NCBI GenBank assembly: GCA_958510875.1
Contig: OY294068.1
Coordinates: 14,113,282-14,177,281, forward strand
Direction of reading: 5' to 3'
Source of the DNA: Endomychus coccineus
Lineage: Eukaryota > Arthropoda > Insecta > Coleoptera > Endomychidae
DNA length: 64,000 nt
Below the pieces are notes generated by a model that had not been told where the DNA came from, ran no database searches, and saw only the letters and a list, made by a program, of their open reading frames with translations. Shown here one piece after another: positions 44,000-54,190 of this stretch. How positions within the stretch are numbered: the stretch's first letter is position 1; each line of letters opens with the position of its first letter. The translations under genes were made by a program, and so were the position numbers.

Positions 44000-44820
44000 A
44001 GAGGAAATACTCATCAAGCTATTCTAATATATTTCGGACTAAAGTAAATAGAGTAAACGGAGGGTAATTTCAAAGAAACATTACTTAAAAAATGTAGACG
44101 GAACTTATAGAGTCTGTGCAAAGTTTTTTGAACAACCTTATGTATATGCATGGACCTATAAGTACAGATTAGTACATGTAAATGAATATGGTACATTTTC
44201 GGGGATTGATAACAGAGAGCATAAAGTGCCCAGAAATAAAATCTGCGAAGATAGTACTCAGTTTGTGAAAGCTTTCCAAGAATGTTCCCCCATTACATTA
44301 GGAAAACGAGCAAAAGGCAGAATTTAAGTACTCTTAAAATGTATTCATAGTGTTTGGATTTTTCCAAGGAAAAAAATGAGTTATCTGCCCATAAGCATTT
44401 GTACAAGAACATTTTTTGTATACAATACAATAAGTCCTATTTCGTTCCTAAAAAGAATCAAGTAATATTTGTGTAAAATTCAATTCCGCCAAAAATGATG
44501 GGGGACTGGAACGACTTTACAAGGACCATATCTACAGAAAAGATCATTGGAATAGAGAGCAAGATAAAGATCAAAGAAGGTCCAATGAAGACGAGGCTTT
44601 TCAAACTATCACATTCGTTTCACAAATATAGGACAGTTGTACTATAGTTACAAATTATGCATGTAAATATTACAATTTATGAAGGAGGGAATGAAAACAA
44701 AGCATACTGCTATTGTTGAAGTGAAGTAAATGAGAAACAGTTCCAACGAAATCGGGTCACATTAAACTATGTTTTCGAATACCGGTGGGGGTCAGAATCG
44801 AAACCAGTATGTCGCTGCTG
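44000..44820. other. No recognisable gene
   Basis: AT-rich sequence with only short frames. Nothing recognised. Confidence 0.35.
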
Positions 44821-44824
44821 CTCT

Positions 44825-45440
44825 TTTACATTGTGTCGAAACTCAACCTCAACTTTGTCGCTTACTATCGGGTTTTCTCTCAGATAGATATCACTCCATG
44901 TGGTGGTTGTCAGAGTATCCTCCGATACAATGACTATCAATGCTGGTGCTCCACAGGGATCTATCTTTGCACCAACTTTGTTTCTGCTCCATATAAACGA
45001 TAGTGACCACATGTCTCATGGCATATTAGCAGATGATGGTACACTTTATACCAGTTTCTCATCTAGAGTCCGTATACCATCTAATGAAGTGAGACAGAGA
45101 TATGTTGACGCAATTAATGGAGATCTGGCAACGCTTTTGAAACGGGGATTTGATAATCTAGAATTGACGTCATCGACGTCTCTTGAACATCGTAGAAATA
45201 TGGGCGATCTCTCCCTTTCCTATAGAACGTTTCATGGTTGGTGTTCATCACAAATCTAGTCTGTTATTCCTCCACGGGAGATTTCAGACAGGCGGACTAG
45301 AGGAGCTCAAGCTAGTCCCCTTCATTGTCAAGCTGGAGACCTGCCGAACTTCTTCGTACCAGACTTCATTTTTCTATCGAACGACGAAATTGTGGAGTCA
45401 TCCTCAAACATTGGCCCAGAAACTGTACTTGGAGTGAAAC
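44825..45440 (+). pseudogene. LINE reverse transcriptase and C-terminal fragment (main family)
   Basis: Reads AGAPQGSIFAPTLFLLHIND (motif B, Val changed to Ala), a degenerate ILADDGTLYTSF (FADD box with Leu for Phe), QRYVDAINGDLATLLKRG, and then, after deletion of the thumb, LEHRRNMGDLSLSYRTFHG, the conserved C-terminal block of this LINE. Stops and shifts throughout. Same orientation and family as 32.8 kb and 48.6 kb. Confidence 0.75.
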
Positions 45441-45449
45441 CAACCAGTT

Positions 45450-45715
45450 TCCGAGATTCCAAACGAGACTGGATCCGAAAACAACAAATAGAGCGCTGGA
45501 ATAAAGATCGAATAAACTACTAACATGAGTGGGAACCAAGTCCGAACAATAAAAACCTTCCTCACTGGTCAAAGTCCATTGAGAGGGCACCTACACAAAA
45601 TGGGGATTCCGACAGATAATTCGGCAAAAGGACATCAATTGTCAAAAAGATACTCGCACAATGGGGGGCATTATATCTTAAAGAGAAGCAATATTTGGGT
45701 AATTAGGTAGTTTCA
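45450..45715 (+). pseudogene. LINE C-terminal fragment (RNase H-bearing family)
   Basis: The open frame at 45,525 contains SGNQVRTIKTFLTGQSPLRG followed by HLHKMGI, the block that follows RNase H in LINEs of the family seen at 52.8-54.0 kb. The Cys-rich end is frameshifted. Upstream, WIRKQQIERWNKDRINY-like sequence fits the same region. Confidence 0.5.
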
Positions 45716-46665
45716 TTCAAAAAAAATTATAGGAAAACAACATCTCAAAATGTAGATGAGCCAAAGAATGCAATTGATTAGCAAAACAATTCAATATAGC
45801 GTTGATTAAACAGTGGAATTCACGGGATTTTAATCTTTTATTTTCACAAATCTTTCGACCGTTTAACAAAAATATCTCGCGAATAGAGTGGTCAAGCGTT
45901 TTCAACAAAAGAAAAATGGAAATATAAAAGTAGGGGCGTGCATAAAGTATATACATTGGACAAATGAACCAAACGTGGCGAATGTCGGTGGATACAATAA
46001 AAACATACAAGACGGACATACGATTCTAACCTGAGGTTTAGGAAAGGCATCTGGGAATGAACGACATGCTATTCGTTACTTGCCGACACGTTGTAACCGA
46101 AATAACAGTTTGACGTTTTCAGTCGAACCAGATTCGAATTACCAATAAGGATAATAGATTGAGTTGTGTCCGGTACATAAGCTATTTATGTAGCTGTATC
46201 TTGTACAGCGCCAACATACTTCATATACTATTTGTTCGTTTGACTTTTCAAACCGAAGGTGAATTCATTTTTAAGTACCTTGTGCATGTCCTAAGTGCAA
46301 TAACGTACCAAATTATCACGATTTTTGGATGAGACAAGTAAAAAATACAATGCCCTGATTGGGAAGTATCTATTTTCGAAGAAATAAGTGAATCCTGTAG
46401 TATGTTGATATCACTTTTGTTTGTAACTTCGATTACTCGAGTTTCAGCGTTATTACGCCATCTTGAGGCGGTATTTAAATACAATTAAAATACATAACTT
46501 AAACTATAAATACACTTATCGGTAGGTAGCAAACGATTACTATGGCCGGACATTCATAAACTTAGATTATTACTGTAGGATTACATGCTGGGTTTTACAT
46601 TCTAACAATGATGATTTCCTTGATAATAGCAGAGTACAGAAACTGATCAGGACAATAATTTGTGG
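45716..46665. other. No recognisable gene
   Basis: Minus-strand frames of 100 and 78 codons at 45,717 and 46,248 have no known motif. AT-rich. Confidence 0.35.
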
Positions 46666-46760
46666 CACTAAATAAGAAATAATCACCCTTATCCACTAAA
46701 AATATTGTCAAAGTACTGAGAACCTTTCGGCTACCAAGTAGCCAGTATCAGAGTAGATTA
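46666..46760 (-). repeat. Short structured repeat A, copy 8
   Basis: Minus strand: CTCTGATACTGG, CTACTTGGTAGCCGAAAGGT, CAGTACTTTGACAATATTTT, GGATAAGGGTGATTATTTC. The stem GGCTAC/GTAGCC is well kept although CTGATGATGG has mutated. Confidence 0.7.
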
Positions 46761-46777
46761 GAATTAATATTGTAATA

Positions 46778-47944
46778 GTCTAGGAGCCAGAGCGATATTG
46801 ATGGTCTGAACATTAACCCGATGGCACTATGATTTATCGTTAGAGGACAGTTCAATGAGCAAGATACAGCATCCGCATTTTTTTTTACTGGAGGTTAACA
46901 CTTTCCAAGTTGCGGTTACTTGAAAAGCGTGCCAATCTTATACACTTCCACCATGTGCCATCATTTTTTATCGTACCCTTGCAAGTTAATCCTCCCAAAC
47001 CTGGTGGAAAATGTTCATTGGTGTTGGCAATTGTTAACATACCCTATGCCATCAAAAGTTATCGGTCCATTTCTGAGTAATTGGCCATTATTTGGACCAA
47101 AAATGTTTCTTTTTTTCATTTTGTGGCTAAAACTTGCAGGTTACAAGATAACATGATGGCACCATTTTAAATAAGTTAATTGGAGGTCAAATAATGATTT
47201 AAAATTATTGCCATCACTCCTTGCCTATTCGAACCTCCCAAAATCCCCTTAAACCACCCCCAAAAAAATATGAATAATATGGATAATATGACTAATTTTA
47301 TCATAAATTAGTAAGTTTTTGAGATTCTGGGTGGGTTTAAAATCGAAACGGCAGTTTTTTGGTTTTTTTTTGTCTTGGGGGGTGGTTTTAGGGGGTTTTG
47401 GGAGGTTTGAATAGGCAAGGAGTGATGGCAATAATTTTAAATCTTTATTTGACCTCCAATAAAGTTATTTAACATGGTGCCATCATGTTATCTTGTAACC
47501 CGCAAGTTTTAGCCATAAAATGGAAAAAAGAAACATTTTTGGTCCAAATAATGGCCAATTACTCGGAAATGGACCGATAACTTTTGATGGCAAAGGGTAT
47601 GTTTACAATTGCCAACACCAATGAACATTTTTACCAGGTTTGGGAGGGTTAACTAGCAGTCCATTTTCGGTCCAATTTTAACTGGTCGGCCTGATAAACG
47701 GACACGATAAAAAATGATGGCACATGGTGGAAGTGTATAAGAATGGCATGCTTTTCAAGTAACCGCAACTTGGAAAGGGTTAACTTCCAGTCAAAAAAAA
47801 AAAGCGGATGCTGTATCTCGAGATCTAGCAGCCGGGGAAAATTCGGTCTGTGAGATGAATTGATCATTGAACCGTCCTCTAACGATAAACCATAGTGCCA
47901 TCGGGTTAAAGTTCAGACCATCAATATCGCTCTGGCTCCTAGAC
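46778..47944. repeat. Long fold-back element (1.17 kb)
   Basis: Ends GTCTAGGAGCCAGAGCGATA and TATCGCTCTGGCTCCTAGAC. The arms cover ~46,778-47,270 and ~47,375-47,944 around a ~100 bp AT-rich loop. The left arm lacks ~65 bp present in the right arm near 47,650-47,715. Flanking AATA on both sides may be a short target duplication. No protein is encoded; a non-autonomous DNA element of unknown superfamily. It contains GATGGCACTATG and other GATGGCA words but no known domain. Confidence 0.85.
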
Positions 47945-47952
47945 AATAGTGT

Positions 47953-48402
47953 TTAATTCTCACAATCCATTTTTTTGTAGATTCGTACTACCAGATTTCG
48001 ATGTCAATTATTACACCTCATCCTCAGGTATACATGAAGCATGGCTGTGATAAAGAAATATGTATGAAAATTTGTTAAAACAGTTGTAAAAATATTTTTA
48101 TTTCAAAATTTGATCAAAATACTATTTTTTAATTAATAATATTGTAAATTGTTAATTTTATATATTGAATGTAAGGGAATCTTTTTGAAAATTTTACAAA
48201 AAATTAACTATTTACTATATTATTAATTAAAAAAATTATATTTTGATCAAATTTTGAAATAAAAATATTCTTACAACCGTTTTAATAAATTTTGATACAT
48301 TTTTCTTTATCATAGCCATATATAACTGAGGATGAGGTGTAATAATTGACCTCGAAACATGGTAGTACGAATCTACAAAAAAATGGATTGTGAGAATTAA
48401 AA
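47953..48402. repeat. Fold-back repeat D with ribozyme-like motif
   Basis: Arms of ~165 bp (TTAATTCTCACAATCCATTT at the left, AAATGGATTGTGAGAATTAA at the right) around an AT-rich ~110 bp loop. Each arm carries, read outward, CTGAGGATGAGGTGTAATAA then TTGACCTCGAAACATGGTAG: CTGANGA, a GAGGT/ACCTC stem, then CGAAAC. It starts within 10 bp of the end of the previous fold-back. No coding content. Confidence 0.8.
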
Positions 48403-48599
48403 ATTACAATATTAATATAATTATGAACTCACGCTTGGGTGAACCCAATTTTTAGAGTAAATTAGATTTTAAATCAAAATGTGCTAGCTTAAATACTATT
48501 CGGGGATAATAATGTAAACAATGGGTTACCCTCAACTGGAGATAAACATAAACTTAATAAATTGCTTTTTCGCTTATACATTTATATCCCTTCACTCAA

Positions 48600-49195
48600 G
48601 CTTGCATCGTCTCCAGGAAGGGGGATCCCACAATCCCTAATAGGAGGATGTCAGGTACAGGTACAACTATACCTATGAAGTCTTCCATATCCTCTCATGG
48701 GAAGATCATGTGAGGTCCATTGCGATAACCGCTTCCCAAAAACTTGGTTTTCTATTCCGTGCCAAGAGCTACTTTACATCCCAGAAGTTCCTCCTAATCT
48801 GCAAAGCACTGTTTACATGTTTGGAGTTCGGCTCCCAAACATACGTTGAAGCTCTTGGATCTTATCCAGAAGAGAGCTATTCGTCTGATTGATGATGTCA
48901 CAATTACGAATTCATTGACACATCTAGAACATTGTAGATATGTGAGCGATCTCTCCCTTTTCTATAGATATTTCCATGGTCGGTAATTTCGTTTGTTGTT
49001 CCAGATAGGCGGACTAGACGAGCTCATGTTAGTTCAACCTTTATTGTCAAGCTCGAGATCGGCGAAGCTGTGGAACTTTTTGTCTAGTCAGCTCTTTCTC
49101 TATTCCTATAACCTCCAAAACCCAACATTCCAAAGCTGGCTCACACGATGTTCTTCGAACATTATAGATTATATTCTGGTGTAGTCAAAGTATAG
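48600..49195 (+). pseudogene. LINE RT thumb and C-terminus with 3' end (main family)
   Basis: The frame at 48,710 reads MRSIAITASQKLGFLFRAKS, then YFTSQKFLLICKALFTCLEF, the conserved block after the RT palm. It is followed by a decayed HCRYVSDLSLFYRYFHG-like block and a C-terminal region. It ends TGTAGTCAAAGTATAGG followed by A7, the 3' end shared with the copies at 20.66 and 57.7 kb. 5'-truncated and frameshifted. Confidence 0.75.
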
Positions 49196-49384
49196 GAAAA
49201 AAACCTAGATATTTGTCCGAATGTTTTTTGGCAGAAACCGAAACATCGCTTGCCTTTCGAAGCCAAATAAACATAAACGGTAAAAAATTTACTTTAATCA
49301 GAACATGACATTCGTACATAACATTTAGAACGAAATATAAAAAAAAAAAAAAATTGGAACATAATGACATAAAATAATAAGAGA

Positions 49385-49640
49385 ATGTAAAATTACTCCG
49401 AAGTTCGTCTGGACTTATATTAGTAAGCGCATGGTGAACACGGTTCAACAATTCCTCTCTAGTTTGTACCGGCCTAGAGTACACTAGTTCTTCTATGCGA
49501 CCCCAGAGGTAAAAATCCAAGGGGGTCATATCGGGTGATCTGGGTGGCCATTTCCAATGTCCTCGCGGGCCAATCCACCGATCCTCGAACATCAATTGCC
49601 GGTGTGCAGTTATAGTGGAATGTGCTGGAGCACCATCAAG
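49385..49640 (-). pseudogene. Mariner-like transposase C-terminal fragment
   Basis: Minus strand: DGAPAHSTITAHRQLMFEDR (second Asp), RWIGPRGHWKWPPRSPDMTP and LDFYLWGRIEELVYSRPVQT (third Asp), then a REELLNRVHHALTNI helix. I count 39 residues between the last two Asp. It is related to, but clearly different from, the transposase at 37.1 kb. The N-terminal half and the TIRs are not recognisable. Confidence 0.75.
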
Positions 49641-49879
49641 CTAATTACAACTGTTTGCTCTATCACGTGGAGGTAGAGCATTTGGAAAATCACTAACAAA
49701 CCCTCTCAGTATCTCCAGATATCTTGCCGCATTTGAATTTTGGTAGAACTTTTGGAGTTTGATCATCCTTTGATAAAAATATGGATTAACAAGAAAACCA
49801 CTGGAAATAGGTATAGGGAATGTTATAGCAAATCGATGCAGAATCAAATTCTGCATCCGACCGACCATCCAATAAAATA

Positions 49880-49957
49880 CAGGGTGTCCCATTTGAAAAA
49901 ACGAACTTTTCCAACTTTTAAAATGATGTAATTGGTCATTAAATTTTGGATACCCTG
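49880..49957. mobile_element. Small TA-flanked MITE-like sequence
   Basis: Begins CAGGGTGTCCC after TA and ends GGATACCCTG before TA, only 78 bp long. The ends match the IS630-Tc1-mariner style of the 36.4 kb element. It may be a miniature derivative or the end pair of a larger deleted element. Confidence 0.4.
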
Positions 49958-50198
49958 TATGCGATAAATCAGTTGTCAATATGGCATTCGAAAGAATCAT
50001 TCCTGTGCTTCCGTCTACCCCAGAAGCGCTTTTCACCAATCGAAATTGGTTAAAGGGCGCAATGCTCAAAACAGCGCTTCATCTGTCAAAATTTTCAAAA
50101 AAATCAAGATATCTAAGAAAAAATTGAAAATAGGTATAGGGAAACCTGATGGAATCCACTATGAAATTTTCTCAGGAATCTAAAAATGAAATAATATA

Positions 50199-50382
50199 CC
50201 GGGTGTTCTATTTAAAATAAGGCAGTTAATGGCGACTTCCGGTGTAACCGGAAGTAGTATGATCTTGAAAATATTTTGAAAAGAAAGAAAATCTTGGATA
50301 ACCCTGGAACCCAAAATTTCAGAATTCTAACTTTTTTCTAACCACGAAAACTTCTAACGAACGGCTCTCGTGGAATACCCTG
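50199..50382. mobile_element. Possible second MITE-like sequence
   Basis: Starts CCGGGTGTTC after TA and ends GGAATACCCTG before TA, 184 bp. Contains GACTTCCGGTGTAACCGGAAGT, an internal inverted repeat. The ends match each other only partly. Confidence 0.35.
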
Positions 50383-50384
50383 TA

Positions 50385-52140
50385 TAGGTAGGTAGTAATT
50401 TTTTTCTGATGGAATTCACATTTTTAGTTTACAAGTTTGCAATTGCTTTCAAATATTTTGAAATGAGTATATGATTTGATTTTCACATTCCTTGTGTCTA
50501 GAAAAAACAAATTGGTTTATGTTCCATTATATACGCTCATTGACAATCATTGCCTTTCGAAAAGGAATATAAGGCAAAAGTTATTGAATAAATAAATTGC
50601 TGGACCTTGTATTGATCTTGACTCTGGTTATGTATTCTTTCATAAAGTTATGTGATTTTTTTTCAACGCAGTAACGTGGGAAGTTCCTCTCATCTCAAGA
50701 TGTTTTTCAAGTTTAAAATTAACATTTATTATTACTTTACTGTCTTATACAAAAGGTGTCAAACTTCGAGAACATAATTGATATTATCCGTCAGTTTACT
50801 TTAAAAATAATCTTTCATTCTACAATAATGTTCGAACAACTAAAAATAGAATGCCAAAATTTCAAGTTATGATCAATGATAGGTATTATAGTCGAAATGT
50901 GTAGACAAACTGCAAATAACTTGGCATTATTATATGAACATGGCAAGATTAATTATATATTTATATTCCGGTCGTAAATATCATTCGATAGTTCACTGAA
51001 TGTTTAAGTTACGTGCATTTTTATTATCCATATTTTTAGATCTCCCAAACAGAACATTGACCCTAAATTTTATTTATATTTTATGTAGCAAAATACGTCA
51101 AGGAACGATTATGCTCTTCCTAGTACAAGAGCCAGCAGCTTTCTATTTCTTCTCGAAACCAATTTCATTGTTTGAAATTAGTTCTAACAGATGATTTCCA
51201 CTATTTTCTGTAATTAAACGTCAGATTTACTTCTGTGCCTTATGTTTCAAATATTGTAGGCCATGAAACACATGTTCCCGAATACCATTTTCAAGGGAAC
51301 TGTAACATAAGGAGTAGCTCTACACAAAAGCCATTTAAAACGAAAGAAGAAAATTGGCACGTTTTTCATTCTCCCTTTTGTGAGGAAGCGATCTGCTGAA
51401 TATTGTCAAGTATCCTCCAAGCACACCGGTAGTGTTATAGAGATAAAGTTTACCAGTATTGACCTAAAATAGGGGAGTTCAATGCGTTATGTCTTTCGAA
51501 TACAGGGTCTTTGCCAAATAAGTGCGAAAGTTTTTAGTCGGTGATTCTTTGTCTAAAATTAAAGAGGGTCTTTCAAGTAAACAAAAGCACTTAGGCCTTT
51601 CCTTGAAAAGTTAACCGCTTCCAAAAATGAGAAAAAAAATTAGTTTTTCTTGAAATTGCTGAAAAGATAAAGAAATGGCATTTTGTGGGCAGCTTCTGCC
51701 AATAAAAAGGCCACCTATAAATATTTTTTAAACTTTGTTGTGATCCTTCAAAGGGGTAAAACATTTTTTACCAGAAATTTTTACCAAAACAAATTTCTTA
51801 ATTTAAAAATAGGTGTTGAAAAGAACGATTTATTGCAGAACTTTTTAACTGAGTTGTTTCTGTAAAAGTGATAGTTTCTTAATAAAAAAATAAAATACAA
51901 CTTCGTGCATGAACGGACCTTCTGTAAATGGAATCGAAAAAAACTAATAGGTGTCTGTCAAGTTTTGTTTGCATAAATTATGACTTCAATCGTAGTATTT
52001 TGAAATTATTCCGCTTGTTTTAACTTTTACTGTACCAGTATCATGTTTTATTTAATAAAATATCAAATTAAAAGTACAAACAAAACAAAATTATTGAATT
52101 ACAATAGTAAAAGGCAACAAGATCAAACGAAGTTATAAAA
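50385..52140. other. No recognisable gene
   Basis: AT-rich. A TACAGGGTCTTTGCCAAATA at 51,505 looks like a mariner-type end belonging with the transposase remnant at 52.1-52.5 kb, but no matching right end was found. Confidence 0.35.
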
Positions 52141-52475
52141 ACTGCTCGAAATGACCACCTCCAACCATTAGACATGAATCAAGTCTTCGTCTCATAGATT
52201 AGCGCAAACGTTGAAATAATCAGGGGTGTTTTGAACTGTCTCGGAGGCTGTAATGATGCGATTCCACTAAATTATTAACAAATCAAATGGGGGTGGTATC
52301 AACCAAGAACTTTAGGTGACCCCAGATGCAATAGTTCAAGGGGTTTGAGTCTGGAGATCTGGGAGGCCAATGTTGAGGTCCTGCTCGGCCTATCTAACGA
52401 TTTGCATACACGTCGTCCAAGTACTGTCGAGCAGTTATGCTACAATGGACAGGCGCACTATCGTGCATAAACTAC
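52141..52475 (-). pseudogene. Third mariner-like transposase fragment
   Basis: Minus strand: FMHDSAPVHCSITARQYLDD (second Asp), an in-frame stop, then IGRAGPQHWPPRSPDSNPLN followed by YCIWGH. The third catalytic Asp is replaced by Asn (PLNYCIWG). I count 41 residues between the Asp and that Asn. Dead copy, with no TIR pair seen. Confidence 0.7.
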
Positions 52476-52764
52476 CTTCGTAGTCGAATAGCTAGTGGAA
52501 CATTATCCATTAAAATGGGGAGCTGTTCCTGGAGAGAAGTTGTAGGATACACGATACGTTTTCTAAAACTTGAGCATTTTGCATATTCATTTGAAGACTC
52601 CATTCACAAAAGTTTACTCGATGGGGAAAATCTCGCGGCAAAAGTGCCTGGACTCGTTGAATATGGTAAGGATACAATTAACGATCTTTAATTTCCCAGA
52701 TTCGTTTTTGCTAACATTTTATGTGTTAGCAATTTGTCTTGTACTTAATTGTGGAGGATCTTCA
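52476..52764. other. No recognisable gene
   Basis: Short frames only, between the transposase fragment and the LINE. Confidence 0.3.
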
Positions 52765-54030
52765 ATAATATTAAGAACTCTGTGTCCAGAGACCCAGATC
52801 TCTCCTGGCTAGTTCAGCCAGTGTAGCTCTGCACTCTTTGTCTTGATGTGACTCTAGGTGACTTGAGTTGCGTAGACGTTCGCCTGAAAAACCGTGCAGT
52901 AAGCGCCTAAAGCCACTGAGATAGTGACCTTTGACCTTTTTAGGTACAATTCCGTTCAAGAAGCCTGACCTACCTTGAACCTGTCTGTGAACCATACGAG
53001 CCCAACTGGTGGCGGTAGGCCGAGCGTTTCATTGCTCCAATCTCCTCTGACAGGGATGAGGATTTTGGGAGAAGTAAGACGTATAGCTGGAATCATGATA
53101 TCTTGCCTCATTTCTAGTATCGAGCATTTAGAGATTGCCTCACTAAAAATTGCTGAGTGTCAACGAGAGTGGTGCATTTGGTCCAGTAACCTGGGCCTCT
53201 CAACCTATACGCTGTTCTCATGGCTTCATCTTTTATATATAAGTGAAGATGTGGCAATTACCATTCAAAATACCTACGCATGCAAGCCGCTGCAGTCAGT
53301 CCAAGGGGCGTTGGGACAAACCAGTCCTTCCTCCTAGCACCAAACAACCGCAGCATAAGTGACTATAGGCCTGATGACAGAGATATAGATCCAATAAAGG
53401 ATCTTCGGCTGTAATCCCCATGTGCTGCTGAAACCTCTCTTGCACGCCCAAAAGGACGCAGAGGCCTTCCTCACTCGATATTCGAGGTGTTAGACCGAGG
53501 TCAGTTTAGAGTCTAGGATTACTTCCAGAAACTTCATTGACCGTTTCATTTGTAGAACCTTGCCAAAGAAAGTAATCTCTGGCAGTGTGCCCAGCTTACG
53601 TTTCCTATTGAACAGTACAATTTCCGTTTTGTCAGGGTTAACTCTGGACGCTTCGGTGCAGCACGAGCGGTCCACCATGCTGAGCAGCTTATTTTGTAGC
53701 TCGCATAGTGTCTCCAAGTGCCGCCCAAAGGTGACGCCCACCAATTTATCGGCATAGGCTTGGGCATAAAACACAGCACCCTGTGGGCAGCCTTTGGTAG
53801 CGGTGGTTTGTACAACGCATCCGTTACTTTGCGCCTTTATCCCACGCCTAGATAGCATGGCTTCAATCCACCGAAATAATGTTGGACTGATTCCATGCTT
53901 CTCAGTCGCTGAGCAGATAGCCTCAACGGACGTGTCATAAAACGCCCCTTCGATGTCCATAAATACCCCTAGGGCGTGTTCCTCTCGAACCATAGCATCA
54001 TCTATCCTTGTAACTAGACGATACAAGGCA
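52765..54030 (-). pseudogene. LINE with RT and RNase H, decayed (R1/LOA-like family)
   Basis: On the minus strand from 54,026: GVFMDIEGAFYDTSVEAICS (motif A, usually IEGAFDNT), LFRWIEAMLSRRGIKA, TKGCPQGAVFYAQAYADKLV, NPDKTEIVLFNRKRKL and a KFLEVILDSKL block. The stretch between CPQG and AYAD, including the LSPLLW segment and about 20 residues, is deleted, and the catalytic YADD is changed to YADK. Further on come a WGLQPKILYWIYISVIRPIV-like block (~53,400) and the RNase H segment VWFTDRF at ~53,000 (TDGS damaged). Frames are broken. Another RNase H scrap lies at 10.1-10.3 kb and a C-terminus at 45.5 kb. Confidence 0.8.
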
Positions 54031-54190
54031 AAGACAGGTGGTCACTTCTAAAAGATCGTTGGTATGGAGCAAAAAAAAGTTTGTCCCAAGACAGATTCTT
54101 GTGGAACACCAGCGTTGATAGCTGTTTTTCCGAAGGAGACACATGAGAGAAATCTATACTCGGTCAAATGCTACAGTTCAGTTAGAAGAT
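54031..54190 (-). pseudogene. LINE RT scrap (main family)
   Basis: Minus strand, 54,150-54,030: a GVPQESVLGQTFFLLHTNDL-like version of motif B. It directly abuts the previous LINE, so one inserted into or recombined with the other. Confidence 0.6.

Noticed and set aside
47200..47400. G-rich/C-rich tracts (TTGGGGGGTGGTTTTAGGGG) as a G-quadruplex regulatory site
   Set aside because: They are the two arms of the 46.8-47.9 kb fold-back and have no nearby gene.
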